The notes under the pieces: generated by a model
The model's database searches: none
Told to the model about the DNA's origin: nothing
Seen by the model: only the letters and a program-made list of their open reading frames with translations
In this document: in pieces, positions 1-7,390 of the stretch
Layout of the letters: every line of letters begins with the position of its first letter
Position numbering within the stretch: position 1 is the stretch's first letter
Position numbers and translations under genes: made by a program
Assembly: GCA_017524035.1 (NCBI GenBank)
Contig: JAFWUY010000027.1
Location: 1 to 43,417, forward strand
Length of the DNA stretch: 43,417 bases
Source: Lachnospiraceae bacterium
GTDB lineage: Bacteria > Bacillota > Clostridia > Lachnospirales > Lachnospiraceae
Direction of reading: 5' to 3'

Positions 1-1151
1 ATCTTCGAATCACAGTACCTGCAGATGTAATCCTTGTCCGCGGCACCTACTATGGGTCCGCCGCAGTTGGGACAGCGGTCCTTGACGATCTTCTTTGCGA
101 GGGCAACCTGCAGCTCGCCGCTGTGCTTTTCAATGGTGCAGTTTCTCAGATACCCTTTTTTCAGCGAACGGAAGATAAGGTTCATCTTTTTCTCATCACT
201 TGCGCTTTTGTATGAGGGGATCTTTTCCGCGCCGACGAACGGAGTCTTTACCTTGGCAAGAAAAAGGGCCATCAGGTCCGCAATCTTTACATATCCGATC
301 TTTCTGATCCTTTTGATTGCTATGGGGATCAGTCCCACGATGATGAAGAAATCCGCAAGCAGTGAATAGATCATGTCATAGTGAATATTATCGAAATCGT
401 ACCTGTGATCGTTCGGATCCAGGATGATCGATACGAGGTAATCGTGATCGTTGTATTTGGACAGCGTATCGATTCCCGTCAATATGCAGATCAAGATTAC
501 AAAAAGTGATAATCCGAGAAGTATCGGGAACAGGATCTTCTTGGTCTCGAGATTATCCGCCGTGTAATATGAGTAGTTCTTGGGCTGACCCTTCAGTTCG
601 TTGGAAATGCTGTAGAACTTTCCGTCCGTTAAGACTCTCGCCTGAAGGTCGGAGCTTCCGCAGTAGGGGCATTCTCCGGTAAAGAAGATCCTCTTTTCAA
701 ATACGCCGCCGCAGCTGAGGCAGTCGCAGGTTGTGGTCTTTGATGCAAGCTCTGCCCGGCCTTTTTCGAACTTGTAGTTTTTCATGTAGATTTTGGGGAA
801 ATACCCAAGCTGTCTGCTTACTTTCTTAACGGGTCTTCCCGTAATCTCGGCAAGTTCTTCCGCACTTACGAATCCGTCGAGATCTCCTTCGAAATATCCG
901 GAATAAAAGTTTGCGTCACCGATATTTCCCGACGACCACGCCACATATATCAGCATGAGCGGTCCGGCGATCACCCAGAAGATGAATTCCGGAGTGGCCT
1001 TGGCGTGCATGATCGTAAATGTATCGCCCCAGTAGCGGACCACGAGGAACACCTCGAATGCCGTGCCAACTATCAGATTGGCGATCGCTATGATCGCCAG
1101 CAATATGTTTTTTATCTTGAAGAATGTTAACCTTCCTTTTCTCAGATACAT
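1..1151 (-). CDS. Partial membrane protein with two zinc ribbons (C-terminus beyond the window)
   Basis: Reading the minus strand from ATG at 1151 gives an open frame with no stop before the window edge, so the C-terminus is missing. An AGAGGTGG ribosome site sits 5 bases upstream, and an extended -10 precedes it. The product starts with two hydrophobic segments (about residues 12-35 and 55-72). A soluble region then resembles a winged-helix-like 'EELAEITGRPVKKV' segment. A first zinc ribbon of CxxC pairs (CDCLSCG and CPYCG) follows, then two more hydrophobic segments, and a second zinc ribbon near the edge (CPNCGG and CRYC). No catalytic motif is visible. It resembles clostridial zinc-ribbon membrane proteins of unknown role; I do not recognise a named family. 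It is divergent from the DUF4867 gene. Confidence 0.75.
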   Translation of the reverse strand, partial: MYLRKGRLTFFKIKNILLAIIAIANLIVGTAFEVFLVVRYWGDTFTIMHAKATPEFIFWVIAGPLMLIYVAWSSGNIGDANFYSGYFEGDLDGFVSAEELAEITGRPVKKVSRQLGYFPKIYMKNYKFEKGRAELASKTTTCDCLSCGGVFEKRIFFTGECPYCGSSDLQARVLTDGKFYSISNELKGQPKNYSYYTADNLETKKILFPILLGLSLFVILICILTGIDTLSKYNDHDYLVSIILDPNDHRYDFDNIHYDMIYSLLADFFIIVGLIPIAIKRIRKIGYVKIADLMALFLAKVKTPFVGAEKIPSYKSASDEKKMNLIFRSLKKGYLRNCTIEKHSGELQVALAKKIVKDRCPNCGGPIVGAADKDYICRYCDSK

Positions 1152-1181
1152 GATCCACCTCTGTTTTCATACTTTCCCGTA

Positions 1182-1190
1182 ATTGTACCA
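1182..1190 (-). promoter_or_regulatory. Extended -10 promoter element for the minus-strand membrane gene
   Basis: On the minus strand the sequence TGGTACAAT is an extended -10 (TGn plus TACAAT). It would start transcription about 24 bases before the ATG at 1151. A -35 box is poor (TAGCAA at about 18 bp spacing), consistent with an extended -10 promoter. Confidence 0.5.
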
Positions 1191-1329
1191 CCCTCTGCAA
1201 TAATTTGCTAAAGCCTGTCATTATTTTGCAAAAAAGAAAACAGTTTCTACACAAGCAGGCGAAGACGTGATAGTATATGTACATAGCGTCCAGACACGCA
1301 GTCCAAAACAAAAGACGGAGGAAAATTCT

Positions 1330-1965
1330 ATGCTGTTTATTTCCGTTCACAGCGACGAGTTCAAGAGATACGGACATGTCATTACCGGATATGATGTAGC
1401 TCCCCTTCTCGATGCAATGGAGAAGATCGAGCTTCCCGCAGAGGGAGTTGCTTACGAACCCGGCATCGACAGCCTTGAGGCATGCACCGACCTTTACAAG
1501 GATTTCACCGACCGCGCTTACGGCGGAATGCCCATCCAGATCGGAATGTGCTGGGGATCCAACACCAAGCTCAACTGCCTTGAGTATCACAGAGGCTGCG
1601 AGCTCAACATCGGAACTTCCAAGTTCGTGCTCCTTCTTGCCAAGATGGATGACATCGTTGACGGAAAGCTCGACACTTCCAAGGTCAAGGCATTCGTTGC
1701 AGACAAGGGTGATGTCGTAGTTGTTTACGAAGATACCCTTCACTATGCACCCTGCAATGCAGAAGGCGAGTCAAACTTCCGCGTTTGCGTAGTTCTTCCC
1801 AAGAACACCAATACCGATAAGCCCGCTCTAGGGGAAGGCAACGACGAAGATAAGCTTCTCTGGGCCCGCAACAAGTGGCTCATCGCTCACGCAGAGAGCA
1901 GCGAAGCAGCTTCAGGTGCTTATGTCGGACTTACCGGCAAGAACATCGACATAGCAGTCGACTGA
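1330..1965 (+). CDS. DUF4867 family protein (cupin-like)
   Basis: The start is ATG at 1330, which has GGAGG 8 bases upstream; an in-frame start at 1267 lacks a ribosome site. The 211-residue product matches in length and general look the DUF4867 family of Firmicutes, whose biochemical role I do not know. It has no signal peptide or membrane segment, so it should be cytosolic. A central stretch 'YHRGCELNIG' followed by 'LLLAKMDD' and 'VVVYEDTLHYAP' has the beta-rich look of a cupin/ureidoglycolate-lyase-like fold, with histidines that could bind metal; this is inference. It is followed directly by a strong terminator and so appears monocistronic. Confidence 0.7.
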   Translation: MLFISVHSDEFKRYGHVITGYDVAPLLDAMEKIELPAEGVAYEPGIDSLEACTDLYKDFTDRAYGGMPIQIGMCWGSNTKLNCLEYHRGCELNIGTSKFVLLLAKMDDIVDGKLDTSKVKAFVADKGDVVVVYEDTLHYAPCNAEGESNFRVCVVLPKNTNTDKPALGEGNDEDKLLWARNKWLIAHAESSEAASGAYVGLTGKNIDIAVD

Positions 1966-1985
1966 TCCTGAAAACAGATAAAGCA

Positions 1986-2019
1986 AAAAGCCCGGGGACT
2001 TCAATTCTCGGGCTTTTTT
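1986..2019 (+). terminator. Rho-independent terminator after the DUF4867 gene
   Basis: AAAAGCCCG (1986-1994) pairs with CGGGCTTTT (2009-2017), extended inward by GGGA/TTCT pairing, and is followed by a T run. The A tract on the 5' side makes it potentially bidirectional. Confidence 0.85.
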
Positions 2020-2063
2020 GATTAAAATGAAAAAAGCGATCAAACACATTTCGGGAGATATCA

Positions 2064-2708
2064 ATGAGTAAGTACGACCATATTTTGTTCGATCTCGACG
2101 GAACCCTGACGGATTCCGGCCCGGGCATCATAAACGGATTCGAATATTCCCTGGGCAAAATGGGCATCGATGTTCCGGACAAAGCATCCTTAAGAAAATT
2201 TGTCGGACCCCCTCTCGGGGATTCCTTCGAAAAAACACTCGGCTTTTCTCCCGAGGATGCTGCGAAGGGAATTGCCTTTTACAAGGAATACTATGCGGAA
2301 AAAGGCGTTTACGAAAATGATGTCTATCCCGGCATCCCGGAACTTCTCGAAAAGCTGAAAGCATCCGGCAAAAAACTGATAGTCGCAACGACCAAAGCTG
2401 AGCTTATGGCTGATGTCGTAATGGACCATTTCGGACTCAGGAAATATTTCGATCTGATAGTCGCATCGAATAATGCGGACAGGAAAAATAAGATTGATGT
2501 CCTGAACTTCGCCATCGAAAACGGCGGTGTCGACAGGGAAAGGTCCGTAATGGTGGGAGACAGATTCTATGACATTACGGGCGCGGCTCATTTCGGGATC
2601 GAATCCGTCGGAGTGTTATACGGATACGGAAGCAGGCAGGAGCTTGAAGAAGCGGGAGCCACCTATATCGCGGAAAGTGTGGACAGCCTGTACGAAATAC
2701 TGCTGTAG
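2064..2708 (+). CDS. HAD-family phosphatase (phosphoglycolate phosphatase-like)
   Basis: This 214-residue protein is a class IA haloacid dehalogenase-type hydrolase. Motif I is FDLDGT (nucleophile D10, general acid D12), motif II is the TT at 109-110, motif III is K143, and motif IV is GDRFYD with D166 and D170. The cap sits between residues about 16 and 85, as in phosphoglycolate phosphatase and 5'-nucleotidase-like enzymes. The substrate cannot be told from sequence. GGGAG lies 6 bases before the ATG at 2064. It probably starts a run of same-strand genes that includes the acyltransferase downstream (49-base gap). Confidence 0.85.
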   Translation: MSKYDHILFDLDGTLTDSGPGIINGFEYSLGKMGIDVPDKASLRKFVGPPLGDSFEKTLGFSPEDAAKGIAFYKEYYAEKGVYENDVYPGIPELLEKLKASGKKLIVATTKAELMADVVMDHFGLRKYFDLIVASNNADRKNKIDVLNFAIENGGVDRERSVMVGDRFYDITGAAHFGIESVGVLYGYGSRQELEEAGATYIAESVDSLYEILL

Positions 2709-2757
2709 ACCATGTGAAAAGAAAGAACGCCCCGGAGATCCGTAGCAAACTGTAATA

Positions 2758-4014
2758 ATGATCAGATATCAGACAGACATGACTCCGTTCGATATGACGG
2801 AGAAACCGGCAAAACAATATTTCTTTTTGATGCCGCTTATATGGGCAGCCGCAAAGCTGTCCTATTTAAAATGCGGCATGAAGATAGACAGGTCCGGAAT
2901 AAAGGGTGTGAAGGGACCCTTTCTCATCATTGCCACCCACCAGGGGCCTGCCGATTATTCCGCAGCTCCTTTAGCGGTATTCCCGCACCGTGCGATGTAT
3001 GTCTCCGATATGGAGGGCTTCCTCTACTACGGGAAATGGCTGTACAGGGGACTCGGCTGCATCGGAAAAAGGAGATTTGTTTCCGACATTACTGTCATAA
3101 AAAACATGAAGTATGCTTTCTCGAAGAAGCAGTCCGTTTTTGTGTTTCCCGAATCGAGACATTCGAATGTCGGAACAACGGCATATATCCCGAAGAACCT
3201 CGGAAAGCTCTGTAAGTTCATGGATGTTCCTGTCGTTCTTTTTACGCTTTACGGTTCTTATCTTGCAAATCCGTTCTGGGATGAGCTGCGAACGAGGAAG
3301 GTTCCGATCGAGGGAAAGCTCACTTTGTTATATTCGAAGGACGATCTGAGAAACGCTTCACCCGACGATATACAAAAGCGGATCGAGGAAGGCCTTGAGT
3401 ACAACGAGTACGAATACCAGAAGGCAAAGAAGATCCTGATAAAAGAGCTGTTCCGGGCTGAGGGGCTTCACAAGCCGCTCTATATCTGCAGAAAGTGCGG
3501 TACAAAGTATAAGATGACAAGTAAGGGTGATACCCTTAAGTGTATGGCCTGCGGAAAGGAATTCCTTTTAAGGGAAGACGGATTTCTCGAAGAAAAGGAC
3601 GGAAAGGAAACCTTCGTGATTCCGGACTGGTATGAATGGGAAAGGGATCTTGAGATCTCGGATTGCGGCAAAGCGATCGAAGAGGAACGGTTTAAGAAAT
3701 CCTACAGGGTCAGGGTCGAGGCTCTTCCGAATGAAAAAGGATTTGTGGATCTTGGTGAAGGGACTCTCGATATGGATAAAGAGCAGTTCACGCTCCGTTT
3801 CGGAAAAGAAGGCGGGAAAAAGGTTCTTTCCTTTCCACATAAGTCAAGGGAATCGGTCCAGACCGAGTATGACTACAGAGGCGTTAAGGGACAGGGTATC
3901 GTGCTTTCGACAAAGGACTGCTGTTATTACCTTTACTGTGATGCCGAGGATTTCAATCCCACAGAGCTTCAGTTTTTGGGCGAGTGGCTGTATCAAAAGG
4001 GAGAACGAGGATGA
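2758..4014 (+). CDS. PlsC-like acyltransferase with C-terminal zinc ribbon
   Basis: The N-terminal half carries the glycerolipid acyltransferase signature: H61-QGPA-D66 is the HX4D catalytic motif, and F130-PES is in the position of the substrate-binding FPEGTR block. A hydrophobic stretch at residues 21-37 could place it at the membrane. After about residue 235 comes a zinc ribbon (C244, C247, C262, C265), then about 130 residues rich in charge and beta character. At 418 residues it is far longer than a simple PlsC (about 240). It may acylate lysophosphatidate or another lipid-linked acceptor; the exact substrate is unknown. Its TGA overlaps the ATG of the Smr gene, so the two are translationally coupled. 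Confidence 0.75.
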   Translation: MIRYQTDMTPFDMTEKPAKQYFFLMPLIWAAAKLSYLKCGMKIDRSGIKGVKGPFLIIATHQGPADYSAAPLAVFPHRAMYVSDMEGFLYYGKWLYRGLGCIGKRRFVSDITVIKNMKYAFSKKQSVFVFPESRHSNVGTTAYIPKNLGKLCKFMDVPVVLFTLYGSYLANPFWDELRTRKVPIEGKLTLLYSKDDLRNASPDDIQKRIEEGLEYNEYEYQKAKKILIKELFRAEGLHKPLYICRKCGTKYKMTSKGDTLKCMACGKEFLLREDGFLEEKDGKETFVIPDWYEWERDLEISDCGKAIEEERFKKSYRVRVEALPNEKGFVDLGEGTLDMDKEQFTLRFGKEGGKKVLSFPHKSRESVQTEYDYRGVKGQGIVLSTKDCCYYLYCDAEDFNPTELQFLGEWLYQKGERG

Positions 4015-4259
4015 ACGAACCTTTTGTAAATATCGACCTTCACGGGATGCGCACGGACGAAGCGGAAAGAGCACTTGGGAAAGCAGTACGCGAAGCGGGT
4101 CCCGGGACATATCAGATCCGGGCGATACACGGATATAACAGAGGTACCGCTATTCGTGATATGATATATGACAGTTTTAAGTATAATGACAAGGTAAAAA
4201 GAGTGATCCCCGGCGACAACAGGGGTATCACTATACTTGTACTTAAGGAATTGTATTGA
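4011..4259 (+). CDS. Small stand-alone Smr domain protein
   Basis: The start is ATG at 4011, overlapping the previous stop as ATGA, with GGGAG upstream; an alternative start at 3984 has no ribosome site. The 82-residue product is nearly all Smr domain: DLHG at residues 9-12 and HGYNRGTAIRD at 40-50, the positions of the family's DLHG and HGxGxG-type motifs. Smr domains (MutS2 C-terminus and small relatives) bind or cleave nucleic acids, often RNA on collided ribosomes. The second motif here reads HGYNRG, a common small-Smr variant. A perfect hairpin terminator follows 37 bases downstream. Confidence 0.8.
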   Translation: MNEPFVNIDLHGMRTDEAERALGKAVREAGPGTYQIRAIHGYNRGTAIRDMIYDSFKYNDKVKRVIPGDNRGITILVLKELY

Positions 4260-4296
4260 TCAGTCGGGTTTATTTGATACATCAATGAGAAATATT

Positions 4297-4340
4297 AAAT
4301 CAGGTCAATTTCGGCAAGAGGTCAAATTGACCTGATTTTT
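4297..4340 (+). terminator. Perfect 15-bp stem terminator after the Smr gene
   Basis: The arms 4297-4311 and 4324-4338 are exactly complementary over 15 bp with a 12-base loop, followed by a short T run. The arm starting AAATCAGG gives an A tract, so it could also act on the opposite strand. Confidence 0.85.
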
Positions 4341-4378
4341 ATATAAACAACGCATTTTCGGCGTTTTTGTCTCGAACA

Positions 4379-4410
4379 CATTAAAATATATCAATAAAAT
4401 GCATTAAAAT
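4379..4410 (+). repeat. CATTAAAAT direct repeats upstream of the leuA promoter
   Basis: The 9-base sequence CATTAAAAT occurs at 4379-4387 and again at 4402-4410, 23 bp apart, in the same direction. The second copy ends 5 bases before the -35 box. AraC-family proteins typically bind direct repeats about two helical turns apart next to the -35 box, so this is a candidate operator for the LeuA-AraC protein itself. The repeats are seen; the binding is inferred. Confidence 0.5.
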
Positions 4411-4415
4411 CGCTC

Positions 4416-4444
4416 TTGATTTTTGCTTTATGCAGTGATAATGT
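4416..4444 (+). promoter_or_regulatory. Sigma-A promoter of leuA-araC
   Basis: TTGATT (4416-4421), a 17-bp spacer, and TAATGT (4439-4444) form a reasonable sigma-A promoter, about 50 bases before the leuA start. Confidence 0.6.
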
Positions 4445-4493
4445 ATCGCTATAAAAAGCAGTGCGGGAAGTATATCCGCAGTCAGGAGATTAT

Positions 4494-6497
4494 ATGAGCA
4501 AGATCAATGTAAGTGAGAAGTATCAGCCCACATATCACATGCCTCCGGTATGTGAACACAAATGGGTAAAAAAGGACAGGATCACCGCACCTCCCATCTG
4601 GTGCAGCGTTGACTTAAGGGACGGAAACCAGGCCCTCATCGATCCCATGAGCCTCGAGGTAAAGCTGGAGTTCTTCAAACTCCTTGTTGATGTCGGCTTC
4701 AAGGAGATCGAGGTCGGGTTCCCCGCATCTTCCGATACCGAATTCGAATTCATCCGTGCACTCATCGAGAAGGATATGATCCCCGATGACGTGACCATAC
4801 AGGTTCTTACCCAGGCGAGGGAGCACATCATCCGCAAAACCTTCGATGCGGTAAAGGGTTGCCCCAAGGCGATAGTCCATCTCTACAACTCAACCTCGGT
4901 AGAGCAGAGGGAGCAGGTATTTAAGAAGGAAAAGGACGAGATCAAGAAGCTTGCCGTAGACGGTGCCGAGCTCCTCAAAAAGCTTGCCGATGAGACCGAC
5001 GGAAACTTCATGTTCGAGTACAGCCCCGAGAGCTTTTCACAGACCGAGCCCGAATTTGCGCTTGAGGTCTGCAACGCGGTTCTCGACGTATGGAAGCCCA
5101 CTCCGGAAAAGAAGGCCATCATCAACCTTCCTTCCACTGTACAGGTTGCGATGCCCCATGTTTTCGCAGACCAGATTGAATACATGTCCGATAACCTCAA
5201 GTACCGTGAGGGTGTGGTGGTATCCGTTCATCCCCACAACGACAGAGGAACCGGAGTTGCAGATGCCGAGCTCGGCGTTCTTGCCGGTGCCGACAGGGTT
5301 GAGGGCACTCTTTTCGGAAACGGTGAGAGAACCGGAAATGTCGACCTTGTCACCGTAGCCATCAACATGATGACACACGGTGTGGACAGCGGACTTGATT
5401 TTTCCAACATCATGGCGATCCGCGAAGCATATGAAAAGTATACCAATATGAAGGTCCACGAAAGAACACCTTACGGCGGAGACCTCGTATTTACCGCATT
5501 CTCCGGTTCTCACCAGGATGCGATCAGCAAGGGAATGAACTACCGTGCCGAAGGAAAGACCGGAAAGCGCTGGGATGTTCCCTATATTCCCATCGATCCC
5601 ACCGATATCGGAAGAGAGTACGAATCCGATGTCATCCGTATCAACTCCACCTCAGGAAAGGGCGGCGTAGCATTCGTTCTCAAGCAGCAGTTCGGCTTCA
5701 GCCTTCCCGCGGCGATGAAGGAGGAGGTAGGATACCTGATGAAGGGCGTCTCCGACAGAAAGCACAAGGAGCTTAAGCCCGATGAGATGTTCCAGGTATT
5801 TGAGGATGTCTATATCACTTCAAGACCTGTTTTTGATGTGACAGCCGTCCATTACAAGCAGCTCGGCGATGCCGGAATTGAGGCAGCCGTCAGCTTTAAG
5901 GACAAGAACGGCGAGATTGATGTTTCCACCATCGGAAACGGACGTCTGGATTCCGTCAGCAATGCGCTCAAGCTTTACCTGGGTGTCGATTACGAGCTTA
6001 CCGGATACGAGGAGCACGCAATCTCCAAGACCAGTTCCTCCAAGGCTGCAGCTTATGTGAGCGTCGTATCCGAAGGAAAGACTTACTGGGGCGTAGGTGT
6101 GGATGAGGATATCATCAAGGCGTCAAACGCAGCTCTTGTCAGCGTTGTCAATAAGGTTGCTACCGAACAGCACGTCAACCGCGGACGTGAGGAGAGACTT
6201 GTTGAGATCCTTACTTTCATCCAGAGAAATTACAAGAGCGTTACCCTTGATGACCTTGCCGATCAGTTCCACCTTTCCAGGCCTTACATTTCCAAGTACA
6301 TCAAGGATAAGTCCGGCGAAACCTTCCAGGATGTCCTCAGGATCGAGAGACTCAAGAGAGCCAAGACCCTTCTTAAGGAAACCGGCAAGAGCATCGAGAA
6401 GATCGCCGAAGAGATCGGATACGATAATGTGGAGCACTTCAACAGACTCTTCAAGAAGAGCTACGGAATGACTCCCGTCCAGTACAGAAAGAACTGA
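4494..6497 (+). CDS. leuA: 2-isopropylmalate synthase fused to an AraC-type DNA-binding domain
   Basis: The start is ATG at 4494 with GGAG 7 bases upstream. The 667-residue product begins as a type-2 LeuA, which condenses acetyl-CoA with 2-ketoisovalerate, the first committed step to leucine. Visible motifs are LRDG at 41-44, VHPHND with metal ligands H246 and H248, and GNGERTGN at 275-282. The LeuA_dimer regulatory domain runs from about 430 to 557. A standard enzyme would end there (about 560 residues). Instead the frame continues into about 100 residues of AraC/XylS-type DNA-binding domain: first helix-turn-helix at about 583-606 (LDDLADQFHLSRPYISKYIK), second at 633-663 (KIAEEIGYDNVEHFNRLFKK), ending in the typical GMTPVQYR. 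The frame is continuous with no stop. It precedes two ATP-grasp genes and no leuBCD is nearby. Autoregulation by leucine is inferred, not shown. Confidence 0.93.
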   Translation: MSKINVSEKYQPTYHMPPVCEHKWVKKDRITAPPIWCSVDLRDGNQALIDPMSLEVKLEFFKLLVDVGFKEIEVGFPASSDTEFEFIRALIEKDMIPDDVTIQVLTQAREHIIRKTFDAVKGCPKAIVHLYNSTSVEQREQVFKKEKDEIKKLAVDGAELLKKLADETDGNFMFEYSPESFSQTEPEFALEVCNAVLDVWKPTPEKKAIINLPSTVQVAMPHVFADQIEYMSDNLKYREGVVVSVHPHNDRGTGVADAELGVLAGADRVEGTLFGNGERTGNVDLVTVAINMMTHGVDSGLDFSNIMAIREAYEKYTNMKVHERTPYGGDLVFTAFSGSHQDAISKGMNYRAEGKTGKRWDVPYIPIDPTDIGREYESDVIRINSTSGKGGVAFVLKQQFGFSLPAAMKEEVGYLMKGVSDRKHKELKPDEMFQVFEDVYITSRPVFDVTAVHYKQLGDAGIEAAVSFKDKNGEIDVSTIGNGRLDSVSNALKLYLGVDYELTGYEEHAISKTSSSKAAAYVSVVSEGKTYWGVGVDEDIIKASNAALVSVVNKVATEQHVNRGREERLVEILTFIQRNYKSVTLDDLADQFHLSRPYISKYIKDKSGETFQDVLRIERLKRAKTLLKETGKSIEKIAEEIGYDNVEHFNRLFKKSYGMTPVQYRKN

Positions 6498-6511
6498 TAA
6501 AGGAAAAAAGA

Positions 6512-7390
6512 TTGAACGGCTGGTTAATAGTAAATTCATTCGTAAAATGGGATAAATTCAGCGAGATCTATGAGCTCCTCCTGGATGCGGGGAAAAAGAT
6601 CGGCGTGAGCCTTGAAATGAAGACTTCATCCGACATCTTCTGCAGCGTTCAGAGTGAGTTCGATTCGCTGAAACTTCCCGATTTTGCGATATTCTGGGAC
6701 AAGGACATCCTTCTGGCTAAGCGCCTTGAGAAGATGGGACTCAGACTTTTCAATTCGTCCGACAGCATCGAGACCTGCGATGACAAGGGACAGACCGCCA
6801 TCGCACTTCAGGAAGGCGGGATCAGGACTCCCCTGACCTTCCTTTCGCCCAAGGCTTATCCCGCTTTCGGCTGCACCGATATGACCTTTCTCAGGAAAGC
6901 CGAGGAAAAACTCGGATATCCCATGGTCATCAAGGAAAACCGCGGATCGTTCGGACAGCAGGTTCACCTTGTGAACAATTCCTACGAAGCAGAGAGGCTG
7001 ATCGCTTCCTTCAAAGAGCATCCCTTTATATTGCAGGAATATATCGAAGAATCCGCAGGCAGGGATGTCCGCGTAAATGTTGTCGGCGGCCGTGTTGTCG
7101 CATCGATGTACAGATACAACGATAACGACTTCCGCTCCAATATCACAAACGGCGGAAGCATGAAGAAATACGAAGCATCCGAGGCACAGGCAAAGATAGC
7201 GGTGGATGCCTGAAGGGCGATAGGCCTTGATTTTGCCGGTGTCGACGTCCTTTTCGGAAAAGACGGTCCTATAATCTGCGAGGTCAATTCCAATCCCCAT
7301 TTCAAGACGACACTTGAATGCACGGGAATAAACATGGCAGAGCATATCATTTCCCATATTGCCGAAGTGATGGGTGCTGAAAATGGATAA
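6512..7390 (+). pseudogene. RimK-like ATP-grasp ligase interrupted by an in-frame TGA
   Basis: A TTG start at 6512 with AAAGGA upstream opens a RimK-like ATP-grasp frame 14 bases after leuA. It halts at TGA 7211-7213 (codon 234). The same frame then continues with the expected C-terminal end of the fold: 'IGLDFAGVDVLFG' and the metal-binding 'EVNSNPHF', ending at TAA 7388-7390. The whole reading (292 codons) matches a normal family length of about 280-300, so the TGA splits one gene. ATP-grasp ligases join a carboxylate to an amine through an acyl-phosphate, and the RimK group adds glutamate to proteins or cofactors. The stop removes part of the ATP/metal site, so the 233-residue product should be inactive. 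Causes could be mutation, sequencing error or recoding; see findings. The last 8 bases overlap the next gene. Confidence 0.8.

Noticed and set aside
1182-1196. AGGGTGGTAC on the minus strand resembles the start of the T-box antiterminator sequence.
   Set aside because: The remaining CGCG is missing, no specifier stem fits into the short divergent gap, and the bases are explained by an extended -10 promoter.
7211-7213. TGA decoded as tryptophan or another residue by a changed genetic code.
   Set aside because: TGA serves as the natural stop of many genes here (for example at 1965, 4014, 6497, 24176), so the code is standard.
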